From an uncultured Collinsella sp. (lineage in GTDB: Bacteria > Actinomycetota > Coriobacteriia > Coriobacteriales > Coriobacteriaceae), in assembly GCA_900547765.1 (NCBI GenBank), contig URIA01000004.1, positions 3,101-67,100 of the forward strand: 64,000 bases of DNA. The letters run 5' to 3'. Positions 1 to 8,630 of this stretch are shown piece by piece. The position numbers were made by a program, and so were the translations under genes. Below the pieces are notes generated by a model. The model saw only the letters and a program-made list of their open reading frames with translations. It was not told the DNA's origin and did no database searches. How positions within the stretch are numbered: position 1 is the stretch's first letter; each line of letters starts with the position of its first letter.

Positions 1-1008
1 GGCTCATCGAGCCTGCTGATCGAGCACGATATCGCCGGTATGTTCTGGCGTTGCGGCTCGTGCGGCAGCGACCCTTGGGAGGCTTACGAGGCAGCGCACG
101 ACGGCAAGAAGGTCAAGTTCCTGTGCCCTGTTCCCGGCTACGATCGCCACTTTGGCATCACCGCCGATCTGGGCATCGAGAACGTCCCCGTCGCGATGAC
201 CGACAACGGCCCCGACATGGACGAGATCGAGCGCCTGGTTGCCGCCGACGATTCCATCAAGGGTATCTGGTGCGTGCCCAAGTATTCCAACCCCACGGGC
301 ATCACCTTTAGCGAGGACACTGTGCGCCGCTTGGTCGAGATGCCCACGGCTGCGCCCGATTTCCGCATCTTCTGGGACAACGCTTACTGCGTGCACGACC
401 TGTACGACGAGACCGACGAGCTCGCAAATATCTTTGACCTCGCTCGCGCGGCGGGCACCGAGGATCGCGTGGTGGCCTTTGCCTCGACGTCCAAGATCAC
501 CTTCCCGGGCGCCGGCATCGGCTTTATCGGTGCGAGCCCCGCGGTCATCGCCGAGTTCTCCAAGCGCCTGAAGGCCGGTCTTATTAGCGCCGATAAGCTC
601 AACCAGCTGCGTCACGTGCGTTTCCTTCCCACCATCGAGGCGGTCAAGGAGCACATGAAAAAGCATGCCGAGTTCCTGCGCCCGCGCTTTGAGGCCGTTG
701 AGCGTAAACTCACCGAGGGCTTGGGTAACACGGGTTGCGCCACTTGGACTCATCCCCATGGCGGCTACTTTGTGAGTTTCGATGGCCCCGAGGGCTCGGC
801 CCAGAAGGTCGCCGCGCTTTGTGCCGACCTGGGCGTCAAGCTCACGCCGGCTGGTGCCACCTGGCCTTATGGCAAGGATCCGCGCGACACCAACATCCGC
901 ATCGCGCCGAGCTATCCCACGGTCGAGGACCTGGAGGCTGCGCTCGATGTGCTGGTGCTGGCTGTCAAGCTCGTCGCTGCCGAGCTTGCGCGTGCCGAGC
1001 GCGCCTAA
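1..1008 (+). CDS. PLP-dependent aminotransferase, MocR-like class I fold (5' truncated)
   Basis: The reading frame is open from base 1, so the N-terminus lies outside the window. About 335 residues of a fold-type I PLP aminotransferase are visible. The segment PKYSNPTGITFS carries the substrate-binding Asn-Pro-Thr-Gly of aspartate-aminotransferase-like enzymes, DNAYCVHDL carries the Asp that contacts the pyridine nitrogen, and FASTSKITFPGAGIGF holds the probable Schiff-base lysine. The C-terminus has the usual arginine-containing NIRIAPSYP segment. Family membership is clear. The amino-acid substrate cannot be read from sequence; related proteins are annotated as putative aspartate aminotransferases. 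The next gene starts 66 bases downstream and is functionally unrelated. Confidence 0.85.
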   Translation, partial: GSSSLLIEHDIAGMFWRCGSCGSDPWEAYEAAHDGKKVKFLCPVPGYDRHFGITADLGIENVPVAMTDNGPDMDEIERLVAADDSIKGIWCVPKYSNPTGITFSEDTVRRLVEMPTAAPDFRIFWDNAYCVHDLYDETDELANIFDLARAAGTEDRVVAFASTSKITFPGAGIGFIGASPAVIAEFSKRLKAGLISADKLNQLRHVRFLPTIEAVKEHMKKHAEFLRPRFEAVERKLTEGLGNTGCATWTHPHGGYFVSFDGPEGSAQKVAALCADLGVKLTPAGATWPYGKDPRDTNIRIAPSYPTVEDLEAALDVLVLAVKLVAAELARAERA

Positions 1009-1074
1009 CGCGTAGGGCCCCGCAAGTCCGCGCCTAGTACTATCCGCACTTTCGATACGTAAAGGAGCGTATAC

Positions 1075-1389
1075 ATGGATTTGGGTATTTCCACCAACCC
1101 CACGCCAGAGCTCTACACCATTAAGGTGACCGGTGAGATCGATATCTCTAACGCCGATAGCCTGCGCAATGCCATCGACCTGGCGCTCGAGCAGCCCACT
1201 GAGGCCGTTGAGCTCGATTTTGCCCAGGTGAGCTACATCGATTCGACGGGCATTGGCGTGCTTGTGGGCGCCGCACACCACGCAGCTGATCATGGTAAGC
1301 GTTTTAGCTGCGTCAACGTGCAGCCCCCGGTGATGCGCGTGGTTCAGCTGTTGGGCGTCGACCAGGAGATTTCGATCACCGCTGCATAA
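1075..1389 (+). CDS. STAS-domain anti-anti-sigma factor (SpoIIAA/RsbV-like)
   Basis: This 104-residue protein is a single STAS domain. Members bind an anti-sigma-factor kinase and release the sigma factor; they are switched off by phosphorylation of a conserved serine. That site is visible in VSYIDSTGIGVLVGA, where the Ser of DSTG is the expected phospho-acceptor. An AAGGAG ribosome binding site lies just before the ATG. No partner anti-sigma kinase or sigma factor is adjacent, so the partner is probably encoded elsewhere. The domain call is firm; the regulated stress or developmental response is unknown. Confidence 0.85.
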   Translation: MDLGISTNPTPELYTIKVTGEIDISNADSLRNAIDLALEQPTEAVELDFAQVSYIDSTGIGVLVGAAHHAADHGKRFSCVNVQPPVMRVVQLLGVDQEISITAA

Positions 1390-1542
1390 TCTTTGCCCCC
1401 AAAAGGGCGTGCCGTTTGGCATATGTTTGTGATGCGCTCGGACGTTTTGGCGTCCGGGCGCTATACTTGACCGAATAAATAGACGAGTTCCGGCCGAATG
1501 GCGCGGTGCGGGCTCGACTCACATCGAGCCTTGGAGGTATGT

Positions 1543-2115
1543 GTGTTTGGTATTGGAGAGGGTGAGCTCGCGATCATCGTGGTCTTCGGCTTTTTGCTGT
1601 TTGGCCCGGATAAGCTCCCGCAGATGGGCCGCACGATCGGCCGTGCCATCCGTCAGTTCCGCGAGACGCAGGAAAAGATGACGGCCGTTGTTCAGTCCGA
1701 GATTATCGATCCGGTGAGCGAGGCCGCGTCGGCCCCGGTCAAGCCCAAGAAGACTGCTGCGACCGACGACGATTCCGATGTGGACGAGGATGCCGCCGAG
1801 ACGGCAGCGCCCGCCAAGAAGGAGACCTTTGCCGAGCGTCGCGCCCGTCTTGCTGCCGAGAAGGCCGCAAGCGAGGGTGCTGCTGAGGGCGAAGGCGCTG
1901 TTGATGAGGCCGAGGGTACAGAGCCTGCTGCTGCCGTCGAGCCCGAGCCTGCTGCAGAGCCCGAGCCCGAGCCGGCAGAGCCCACGACGGCTGACCTCTA
2001 CGCCCGTCGTCCCCGCAAGCGCAAGGCCGTCGTCGACCAGCTCGCTCGCGAGCTCGAGGTCGAGGACGATGCCGAGGCTGCTGCCGCCGACGCCCCGAAG
2101 GGAGGCGATGAGTAA
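1543..2115 (+). CDS. tatA: Sec-independent translocase subunit TatA/TatB-like
   Basis: The 190-residue protein begins with a short hydrophobic helix (residues 3-20) ending in FGPDKLPQMG, the Tat signature, followed by an amphipathic helix. The remainder is a long acidic Ala/Glu/Pro-rich tail unlike compact TatA proteins, with a basic patch (RRPRKRK) near the end. I place the start at GTG 1543 because GGAGG at 1533-1537 is correctly spaced and the helix then begins at once; an ATG at 1498 would add 15 non-Tat residues. The stop overlaps the tatC start (TAATG), so the two genes are translationally coupled. Whether it acts as TatA or TatB cannot be decided from sequence. Confidence 0.85.
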   Translation: MFGIGEGELAIIVVFGFLLFGPDKLPQMGRTIGRAIRQFRETQEKMTAVVQSEIIDPVSEAASAPVKPKKTAATDDDSDVDEDAAETAAPAKKETFAERRARLAAEKAASEGAAEGEGAVDEAEGTEPAAAVEPEPAAEPEPEPAEPTTADLYARRPRKRKAVVDQLARELEVEDDAEAAAADAPKGGDE

Positions 2116-2906
2116 TGCCGATCGGACCTGCGCGCATGCCGCTCTTCGATCACCTGGGAGAGCTCCGTCGCCGCCTGACCATCGTGGTCGTTTCGGTGTT
2201 TGCCGCCGCCATCGTGCTGTACTTTGCCACGCCCGTGGTGCTCGATATTCTTGAGGACCCCATCCGCTCCTTTGTGCCGGACGGTAAGTTTTACATCACC
2301 ACCACGCTCGGCGGCTTTGGCCTGCGCTTCTCGCTTGCCATCAAGATGGCCGTGGTCATGTGCACGCCCATGATCATCTGGCAGATTCTGGCATTTTTCC
2401 TGCCGGCACTGCGCCCCAACGAGCGCAAGTGGGTTGTGCCCACGGTGCTCGCCTCGACGGTGCTGTTCTTCCTGGGTGCCATCTTCTGCTACTTCATCAT
2501 CATCCCGGCGGGCTTTGAGTGGCTCATCGGCGAGACCTCGGCTGTCGCTACGGCGTTGCCCGATCTGGAGAACTACGTCAACATGGAGCTGCTCTTTATG
2601 ATCGGCTTTGGTGTGGCGTTTGAGCTGCCGCTCATCATCTTCTACCTGTCCGTTTTCCACATCGTGTCCTATGCGGCCTTCCGCAGCGCCTGGCGCTACG
2701 TGTACGTAGGCCTGCTCGTGGGTTCGGCTGTGATTACGCCCGACGGCTCGCCCGTTACGCTGGGTCTCATGTATGGCGCCCTGCTCTCGCTCTACGAGAT
2801 TTCGCTCGCCATCGCTCGCGTGGTCATTACCGCGCGCGAGGGCAAGGAGGGCCTGTTCGTGAGCCGTCTGGACCTGTTCTCGGACGACGAGGACGACGAG
2901 GAGTAA
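2115..2906 (+). CDS. tatC: Twin-arginine translocase subunit TatC
   Basis: This 263-residue integral membrane protein is the twin-arginine signal receptor of the Tat pathway. The N-terminus has the conserved HLGELRRRL segment, and six hydrophobic segments follow. The conserved periplasmic Phe/Pro-rich loop and the FGVAFELPL segment of TatC are present. The C-terminus is short and acidic. The start codon overlaps the tatA stop, and GGAGG lies at 2101-2105. The hydrogenase maturation genes follow within 7 bases, in keeping with Tat export of [NiFe] hydrogenase, although no hydrogenase gene is in the window. Confidence 0.95.
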   Translation: MPIGPARMPLFDHLGELRRRLTIVVVSVFAAAIVLYFATPVVLDILEDPIRSFVPDGKFYITTTLGGFGLRFSLAIKMAVVMCTPMIIWQILAFFLPALRPNERKWVVPTVLASTVLFFLGAIFCYFIIIPAGFEWLIGETSAVATALPDLENYVNMELLFMIGFGVAFELPLIIFYLSVFHIVSYAAFRSAWRYVYVGLLVGSAVITPDGSPVTLGLMYGALLSLYEISLAIARVVITAREGKEGLFVSRLDLFSDDEDDEE

Positions 2907-2912
2907 ATCGGT

Positions 2913-3269
2913 ATGCACGAGGTTGGCATTGTCAACGGCATACTCGATACAGTGATTCGCGCGGCGCGTGGGGCGGGGGCCTCGCGCGCCGTTTTGGTAA
3001 CGCTGCGTATCGGGGATATGACCGAGGTCGTGCGCGAGGCGCTTGACTTTGCGTGGGAGACGTTTCGCGACGAGGACCCGCTCACGCGAGGCTGCGAGCT
3101 TTCCGTGGAGGAGGTCCATCCACAAAGCGAGTGTCTGGACTGCGGCGAGGTTTTCGACCACGATCGTTTCCACTGTCGCTGTCCCCAGTGTGGTGGTGCC
3201 AACGTGCGCCTACTGCACGGCCGCGAGCTCGATATCGCGAGTATCGAAATCGAAACCCCCGACGATTAG
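2913..3269 (+). CDS. hypA: Hydrogenase/urease nickel incorporation protein HypA
   Basis: The 118-residue protein starts Met-His-Glu; the N-terminal amine and His2 form the HypA nickel site. The C-terminal half holds a structural zinc ribbon with two CxxC pairs, in ECLDCGEVF and CRCPQCGG. HypA delivers nickel to the hydrogenase large subunit together with HypB. It is 7 bases downstream of tatC and 55 bases upstream of hypB. HypC, D, E and F are not in the window. Confidence 0.92.
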   Translation: MHEVGIVNGILDTVIRAARGAGASRAVLVTLRIGDMTEVVREALDFAWETFRDEDPLTRGCELSVEEVHPQSECLDCGEVFDHDRFHCRCPQCGGANVRLLHGRELDIASIEIETPDD

Positions 3270-3324
3270 CCCGCTAGCCATCTAGTGATGGGGTATAAAG
3301 GGGCAAAAGTAAGGAGCGCCGAAT

Positions 3325-4008
3325 ATGGCCGAGAAAACGATTGATATCGCGTCGCCGATCCTGTCGCGCAACGAGCGCCTGGCGGATCAGCTGCGTCAGC
3401 GATTTGCAGAGACAAACACCTATGTGATCAACGTGCTGTCGAGCCCCGGCTCGGGCAAGACCACCACGATTCTGGGCACTAACGAGCGCCTGCGCGACAA
3501 GGCGGGCTTGCGCTGCGCCGTTATCGAGGGCGATATCGCTTCGGACGTCGACGCCATCACCATGAAGGAAGCCGGCATGCCCGCCATTCAGATCAACACG
3601 GGCGGCCTGTGTCACCTCGAGGGCAACATGATCATGGAGGCCGTCGATGCCTTCGACCAGGCTGTGGGTCTGGAGAACATCGACGTCATCTTTATCGAAA
3701 ACGTGGGCAACCTGGTCTGTCCGGTCGACTTTGACCTGGGCGAGAACCTGTCCATCATGATTCTCTCGGTGCCCGAGGGCGACGACAAGCCCATCAAGTA
3801 CCCGGGCATTTTCCAGCACGCCGGCGCGCAGCTGCTCAACAAGGTCGATGTTGCCCCGGCTTTCGATTTTGACATGGATAGGTATACTAAGACACTCGAT
3901 GACCTCAATCCGCAGGCGCCGCGGTTTGCCGTGAGCGCGCGCAAGGGCGAGGGCATGGATGCCTGGTGCGATTGGCTCATCGGGCAGATTGAGCAAGCAA
4001 GGGCGTAA
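3325..4008 (+). CDS. hypB: Hydrogenase nickel incorporation GTPase HypB
   Basis: This 227-residue SIMIBI-class GTPase has a P-loop in SSPGSGKTTT, a switch region IEGDIASDVDA, and the Cys-His nickel site in GGLCHLEGN. ENVGNLVCPVDFDLGE and NKVDVAP (the base-specificity motif) are also present. It lacks the His-rich N-terminal nickel-storage segment found in some HypB proteins. It works with HypA in [NiFe]-site maturation. The ATG is preceded by AAGGAG. Confidence 0.93.
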   Translation: MAEKTIDIASPILSRNERLADQLRQRFAETNTYVINVLSSPGSGKTTTILGTNERLRDKAGLRCAVIEGDIASDVDAITMKEAGMPAIQINTGGLCHLEGNMIMEAVDAFDQAVGLENIDVIFIENVGNLVCPVDFDLGENLSIMILSVPEGDDKPIKYPGIFQHAGAQLLNKVDVAPAFDFDMDRYTKTLDDLNPQAPRFAVSARKGEGMDAWCDWLIGQIEQARA

Positions 4009-4061
4009 GTCGGCCGCCAAAAGGCGGGCGTAGCCGCAGAGATACGAGATAGGAGCCTCTT

Positions 4062-6656
4062 TTGAAGCTCATCATCGCCGAGAAAAACGACGCCGCGCGT
4101 CAGATCGCCGAGCGTCTGTCCACGGGTAAGCCCAAAAAGGACAAGGTGTACAACACCGCCATCTACCGTTTTGAGTGGAAGGGCGAGGAGTGCGTGACGA
4201 TCGGTCTTGCCGGTCACATCCTTGCGCCCGATTTTTGCGACAGCGTGCTGTTCGATAAAAAGCTGGGTTGGTATTCGGTGACCGAAGACGGCGAGATGCT
4301 GCCGGCCGATATGCCCGATGGCCTGGCCCGCCCGCCGTACGACACCAAGCGCAAGCCGTTCCTTGCCGATGGCATTTCCATCAAGGGCTGGAAGCTCGAG
4401 AGCCTGCCTTACCTCACCTGGGCGCCCGTCATTAAGCTACCGGCCGAGAAGGAGCTCATTCGTTCGCTCAAGAACCTCGCCAAAAAGTCCGACAGCGTCA
4501 TTATCGCCACGGACTTCGACCGCGAGGGCGAGCTGATCGGCTCGGACGCCCTCAACAAGGTGCGCGAGGTTGCGCCGGACTTGCCGGTCGCCCGCGCCCA
4601 GTACTCTTCGTTTACCAAGGCCGAGATAACGCAGGCCTTCGATAATCTCGTCTCGCTCGACCAGAACCTGGCCGACGCAGGCGAGAGCCGTCAGCACATC
4701 GACCTCATTTGGGGTGCGGTGCTCACGCGCTACCTGACGCTCGCCAAGTTTGGCGGCTTTGGCAACGTGCGTTCCGCCGGCCGCGTGCAGACGCCGACGC
4801 TTGCCCTGGTGGTCGAGCGCGAGCGCGAGCGCATGGCGTTTGTGCCCGAGGACTATTGGCAGATTCGCGGCATGGGCGCCGCGCAAGGCACTGCCGAGGA
4901 CGATCGCTTTAAGATCGCGCACAAGACGGCGCGCTTCACCGACAAGGATGCTGCCGAGATGGCGTACGGCCATGTTGACGGCGCCACGACGGCGACCGTT
5001 GCCGCGGTGACCAAGCGCTCGCGTAAGCAGCAGCCGCCCACGCCGTTTGCGACGACCTCGCTGCAGGCTGCCGCCGCAGCCGAGGGCATCTCGCCTGCGC
5101 GTACGATGCGCATCGCCGAGTCCCTCTACATGGCCGGTCTCATCAGCTACCCGCGTGTCGACAATACCGTGTACCCTGCGACGCTCGATCTGGGCGCCGT
5201 GGTGAGCGACCTGGCAAAGATCAACCCGGCGCTGGCACCCGTGTGCAAAAAGGTGCTCGCCGGTCCCATGAAGCCCACGCGCGGCAAGGTCGAGACCACC
5301 GACCACCCGCCTATCTATCCCACGGGCGAGGGCGATCCGTCCACGCTCGACGGCGGCCAGCGCAAGCTCTATGACCTGATCGCTCGCCGCTTCCTGGCGA
5401 CGCTTATGGGTCCCGCGACCATCGAGAACACCAAGCTCGAGCTCGATGTGAACGGCGAGCCGTTCGTGGCTTCGGGCGACGTGCTCGTGACTCCGGGCTT
5501 CCGCGAGGCGTACCCGTACGGACTCAAGCGCGATGAGCAGATGCCGCCGCTGGAGCAGGGCGATACGGTCGACGTGTTCGACATTAAGCTCGAGGCAAAG
5601 CAGACCGAGCCGCCCGCGCGCTACAGCCAGGGCAAGCTCGTGCAGGAGATGGAAAAGCGCGGCCTGGGCACCAAGTCCACGCGCGCGAGCATCATCGAAC
5701 GCCTGTATGCCGTGCGCTATCTCAAAAACGATCCCGTTGAGCCGAGCCAGCTGGGTATTGCCATCATCGATGCGCTGTCACAGTTTGCCCCGCGCATCAC
5801 GAGCCCCGATATGACCAGTGAGCTCGACGGCGACATGACCCGCGTCGAGCGCGGCGAGGACACCGAAGAGCATGTCGTGACGCACTCTCGCGCGCTGCTG
5901 GCTGGCGTGCTCGACGAGCTGCTCAAGCACACGCAGGAGCTGGGCGACGCCATCAGCGACGCCGTCACGGCCGATGCGCGCGTGGGCGCCTGCCCCAAGT
6001 GCGGCAAGGACCTGGTTATGAAGACGAGCGCCAAGACCCGCGGCAGCTTTATCGGCTGCATGGGCTGGCCCGACTGCGATGTGACCTATCCGGTGCCGAG
6101 CGGCGTCAAGGTGAGCCCGCTCGAGGGCGAGGCGGCCGTGTGCCCCGAGTGCGGCGCACCGCGCATTAAGTGCCAGCCGTTCCGCCAGAAGGCCTTCGAG
6201 ATTTGCGTGAACCCTACGTGCCCCACCAACTACGAGCCCGACCTTAAGGTGGGCGAGTGCAAGGTGTGCGCCGAGGCCGGACGCCATGGCGACCTGATCG
6301 CGCACAAGAGCGAGAAGAGCGGCAAGCGCTTTATCCGCTGCACCAACTACGATGACTGCGGTGTGAGCTATCCTCTGCCGGCGCGCGGTAAGCTCGAGGC
6401 GACGGGCGAGACCTGCCCCGAGTGCGGCGCCCCCATCGTGGTGGTCAACACGGCGCGCGGCCCGTGGCGCATCTGCGTGAACATGGACTGCCCGACCAAG
6501 GAGAAGAAGCCCGCCCGCGGCCGCAAGACCACGACCAAGGCGAGCACGGCAATGAAGACGACGGCGGCCAAGAAGACGACGGCTAAGAAAGCCACTGCCG
6601 CCAAGAAGGCGACCGCGAAGAAGTCGACTGCCAAGAAAGCAGCCGCCGACAAGTAA
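4062..6656 (+). CDS. topA: Type IA DNA topoisomerase with C-terminal zinc ribbons and Lys/Ala tail
   Basis: This 864-residue enzyme relaxes negatively supercoiled DNA through a transient 5'-phosphotyrosine link. The N-terminal Toprim domain starts KLIIAEKNDAARQ and has the metal motif DFDREGE (Asp151-Glu157). The catalytic tyrosine is Tyr363, in GLISYPRVDN. Three Cys4 zinc-ribbon modules lie at about residues 645-815. The last 50 residues repeat KKxTAKKA units and resemble histone H1 tails. The start is TTG 4062, with AGGAG at 4051-4055. The N-terminus resembles the archaeal-type TopA more than E. coli TopA. A strong terminator follows. Confidence 0.93.
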   Translation: MKLIIAEKNDAARQIAERLSTGKPKKDKVYNTAIYRFEWKGEECVTIGLAGHILAPDFCDSVLFDKKLGWYSVTEDGEMLPADMPDGLARPPYDTKRKPFLADGISIKGWKLESLPYLTWAPVIKLPAEKELIRSLKNLAKKSDSVIIATDFDREGELIGSDALNKVREVAPDLPVARAQYSSFTKAEITQAFDNLVSLDQNLADAGESRQHIDLIWGAVLTRYLTLAKFGGFGNVRSAGRVQTPTLALVVERERERMAFVPEDYWQIRGMGAAQGTAEDDRFKIAHKTARFTDKDAAEMAYGHVDGATTATVAAVTKRSRKQQPPTPFATTSLQAAAAAEGISPARTMRIAESLYMAGLISYPRVDNTVYPATLDLGAVVSDLAKINPALAPVCKKVLAGPMKPTRGKVETTDHPPIYPTGEGDPSTLDGGQRKLYDLIARRFLATLMGPATIENTKLELDVNGEPFVASGDVLVTPGFREAYPYGLKRDEQMPPLEQGDTVDVFDIKLEAKQTEPPARYSQGKLVQEMEKRGLGTKSTRASIIERLYAVRYLKNDPVEPSQLGIAIIDALSQFAPRITSPDMTSELDGDMTRVERGEDTEEHVVTHSRALLAGVLDELLKHTQELGDAISDAVTADARVGACPKCGKDLVMKTSAKTRGSFIGCMGWPDCDVTYPVPSGVKVSPLEGEAAVCPECGAPRIKCQPFRQKAFEICVNPTCPTNYEPDLKVGECKVCAEAGRHGDLIAHKSEKSGKRFIRCTNYDDCGVSYPLPARGKLEATGETCPECGAPIVVVNTARGPWRICVNMDCPTKEKKPARGRKTTTKASTAMKTTAAKKTTAKKATAAKKATAKKSTAKKAAADK

Positions 6657-6687
6657 CGGCGCAGTCGGAACATTGACTAAAACAAAA

Positions 6688-6722
6688 ACGAGCGAGGACC
6701 CCGCGATCCTCGCTCGTTTTTT
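6688..6722 (+). terminator. Bidirectional rho-independent terminator
   Basis: An 11-bp perfect stem (ACGAGCGAGGA / TCCTCGCTCGT) is followed by six T on the + strand. On the - strand it is followed by CGTTTTTGTTTT. It sits between the convergent topA and 6737-7720 genes and can end both transcripts. Confidence 0.85.
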
Positions 6723-6736
6723 AGACCGGCAGAGCG

Positions 6737-7720
6737 CTAGTTCACTTCGACGGGTTTGGCGCCGGGATAGCGCTCCTCAAAGTCTAGGCGGTACTTATTG
6801 TCATTGGTGCCCGCCACGTTGTCGCGTGACAGCGGCGCCACGATCTCATTCTTGTGGTCCGCAGGCTTGGCGTATTTCAGGCTGATCTCCCAGGCATCAC
6901 AGATTGCGTCAATGCGGTGGTCCAGGTCGTCGTACAGGGCGATGATGTCCTTCCAGGAGCTGTAGTTCTTGGAGCTCGTCGGGACGTCCAGGTCCTCGAC
7001 GATGTCGTAATACTGCTCGATGGTGTCCTCCGTGCGCTCGGCGACGTCGGCGAGATTTTGACGGGTGGTTCGATCCTCTTCCAGATAGCTGCCGTTGAAG
7101 TTCTGTGCGCAGCCACGGACGTAGTTGTCGAGGTCTTCGAGCAAGTCGTAGTATTCGCTCAGTCGGCGGTAGAGGTTCTGCTCGGAGAGCGTTGCTTCGC
7201 CGCCATCCTCGTCGTCATCGTCATCATCGTCGTACAGGCTGTTGGGATCGCCGAGAGGCTTTAGGTCATCGTCATCGACGTCATGGTGCAGCTTAGCTAC
7301 CTCGGCAGTCGTCTGCGTGGCGGCGTTGTCGAAAGGCTTGATCACAAAGAAAACGACCAGGGCGATGATGATCGCCACCAGCACAACGATAACGGCGATA
7401 AGCGGCCCGGTGCCGCTTTTTTTGGGAGCGGGGGTCTGTGGCGAAGCGGGCGCGTATGCGGGAGCCGGCTGCTGTTGGGGCGAGCCGCTCGCGACGGGTA
7501 TGCGCTGCGTGGTCTCGACGGCCGCGGGGCCTGCGGCGGGGTCGGGGCGATAGGCGAGGGGGTCGTCCGCCTTGGCTTGCGGCGTATCAAGGGAGCCGGT
7601 CTGCTCAAAAGCGGGCTGCCTATCGCTCGCGGTTGTTTGCTCAACGGATGCACCGCACGAGGTGCAGAACTTGGCATTATCTGCAAGAAGCTTGCCGCAC
7701 GAGGCGCAATACCGAGACAT
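6737..7720 (-). CDS. Zinc-ribbon membrane-anchored protein of unknown function
   Basis: The 327-residue product starts MSRYCASCGKLLADNAKFC, a double CxxC zinc ribbon of the zf-ribbon type. A Pro/Ala/Gln-rich linker follows, then one transmembrane helix (about residues 105-130), then an extracytoplasmic region with a striking run of Asp residues (DDDDDDDED) and a helical domain with many Tyr and Asp. The start at 7720 has AGGAG upstream; an ATG 18 bases earlier lacks a site. The layout, cytosolic ribbon plus helix plus outer domain, is common in Actinobacteria and Firmicutes. No specific function can be assigned. Confidence 0.8.
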   Translation of the reverse strand: MSRYCASCGKLLADNAKFCTSCGASVEQTTASDRQPAFEQTGSLDTPQAKADDPLAYRPDPAAGPAAVETTQRIPVASGSPQQQPAPAYAPASPQTPAPKKSGTGPLIAVIVVLVAIIIALVVFFVIKPFDNAATQTTAEVAKLHHDVDDDDLKPLGDPNSLYDDDDDDDEDGGEATLSEQNLYRRLSEYYDLLEDLDNYVRGCAQNFNGSYLEEDRTTRQNLADVAERTEDTIEQYYDIVEDLDVPTSSKNYSSWKDIIALYDDLDHRIDAICDAWEISLKYAKPADHKNEIVAPLSRDNVAGTNDNKYRLDFEERYPGAKPVEVN

Positions 7721-7781
7721 TGCCACTCCTTTCGCCACATTTCAATGCAATACGACGATTATACCCAGCACCCCAAAAAGC

Positions 7782-7837
7782 CGGCAGTTAGGGACGTTCC
7801 TTTTCGACCGGCAGTTTAGGAACGTCCCTAACTGCCG
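7782..7837. repeat. REP-like palindrome, GGGACGTTCC family
   Basis: Perfect 20-bp inverted arms (CGGCAGTTAGGGACGTTCCT at 7782-7801 and its complement at 7818-7837) flank a 16-nt loop. A near-identical 34-nt copy of the left half is at 51244-51277. It lies in the intergenic region between the - strand zinc-ribbon gene and tmk. Confidence 0.8.
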
Positions 7838-7945
7838 CCTGAGTAGCCATTGACTAGGCGGGATTTGGGACGCGCCGAGCACTGGGGTATCATGGCTTAG
7901 TTGATATATCTGCATTTACGCGCCTTGTAGGAAGGGGCTGCGCCC

Positions 7946-8629
7946 ATGGCTTTTGAGCCCGCTCAACATAGCTTTATCACGCTCGAGGGCGTCGACGGTG
8001 CCGGCAAGTCCACGCAGGCGCGCCTGCTTGCCCGCGCTCTTGAACTCGCTGGCTACCAGGTTGTGAGCCTGCGCGAGCCGGGCGGTACCGCCATCAGCGA
8101 AAAGATCCGTGCTCTGCTGCTCGACCCCGCCAATACAGCGATGGGCGACACCTGCGAGCTGCTGCTCTACGAGGCCGCGCGTGCCCAGCTGGTGCACGAG
8201 GTCATCGCCCCCGCCCTTGCGGCCGGCAAGGTGGTCCTGTGCGACCGTTTCTACGATTCCACGACCTGCTATCAGGCATTTGCCGACGGCCTTGACCGCC
8301 AGATAGTGCGCGATGCCAACAACCTGGCCGTTGCGGGGACGCATCCGGCGCTCACGCTCGTCTATCACATCACGCCCGAGCAGGCGGCGCTGCGCATGGC
8401 AGCCCGTGGCGCTGCAGATCGCATGGAGGCTAAGGGCATGGCCTTCCAAAAGCGTGTCTACCAGGGATTTTGCGCCATTGCCGCCGAGGAACCAAACCGC
8501 GTAAAGCTCATCGACGCGACCGCGTCCATCGAGGACGTCTTCGCGCAGACGGTCGAGCAGGTTCGCGCCTACGGCCTCGACATTTCCCAGGATGCCGTCA
8601 CCGCCGCGCTTGCCCAGGAGGCCGAGTAA
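7946..8629 (+). CDS. tmk: Thymidylate kinase
   Basis: The 227-residue protein phosphorylates dTMP to dTDP. The P-loop is GVDGAGKST near residue 16, the DR motif occurs in CDRFYDSTTCYQ, and the start ITLEGVDGAGKST is typical. RxGxxDRME of the lid region appears as RGAADRMEAKG. An AGGAAGGGG site precedes the ATG. It is one base from holB, so the two are co-transcribed with ricT in a conserved replication-gene cluster. Confidence 0.95.
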   Translation: MAFEPAQHSFITLEGVDGAGKSTQARLLARALELAGYQVVSLREPGGTAISEKIRALLLDPANTAMGDTCELLLYEAARAQLVHEVIAPALAAGKVVLCDRFYDSTTCYQAFADGLDRQIVRDANNLAVAGTHPALTLVYHITPEQAALRMAARGAADRMEAKGMAFQKRVYQGFCAIAAEEPNRVKLIDATASIEDVFAQTVEQVRAYGLDISQDAVTAALAQEAE

Positions 8630-8630
8630 C

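Noticed and set aside
4..1422. Long - strand open frame of 472 codons opposite the aminotransferase
   Set aside because: It is antisense to a clear aminotransferase and STAS gene, has no recognised motif, and is a GC-bias shadow.
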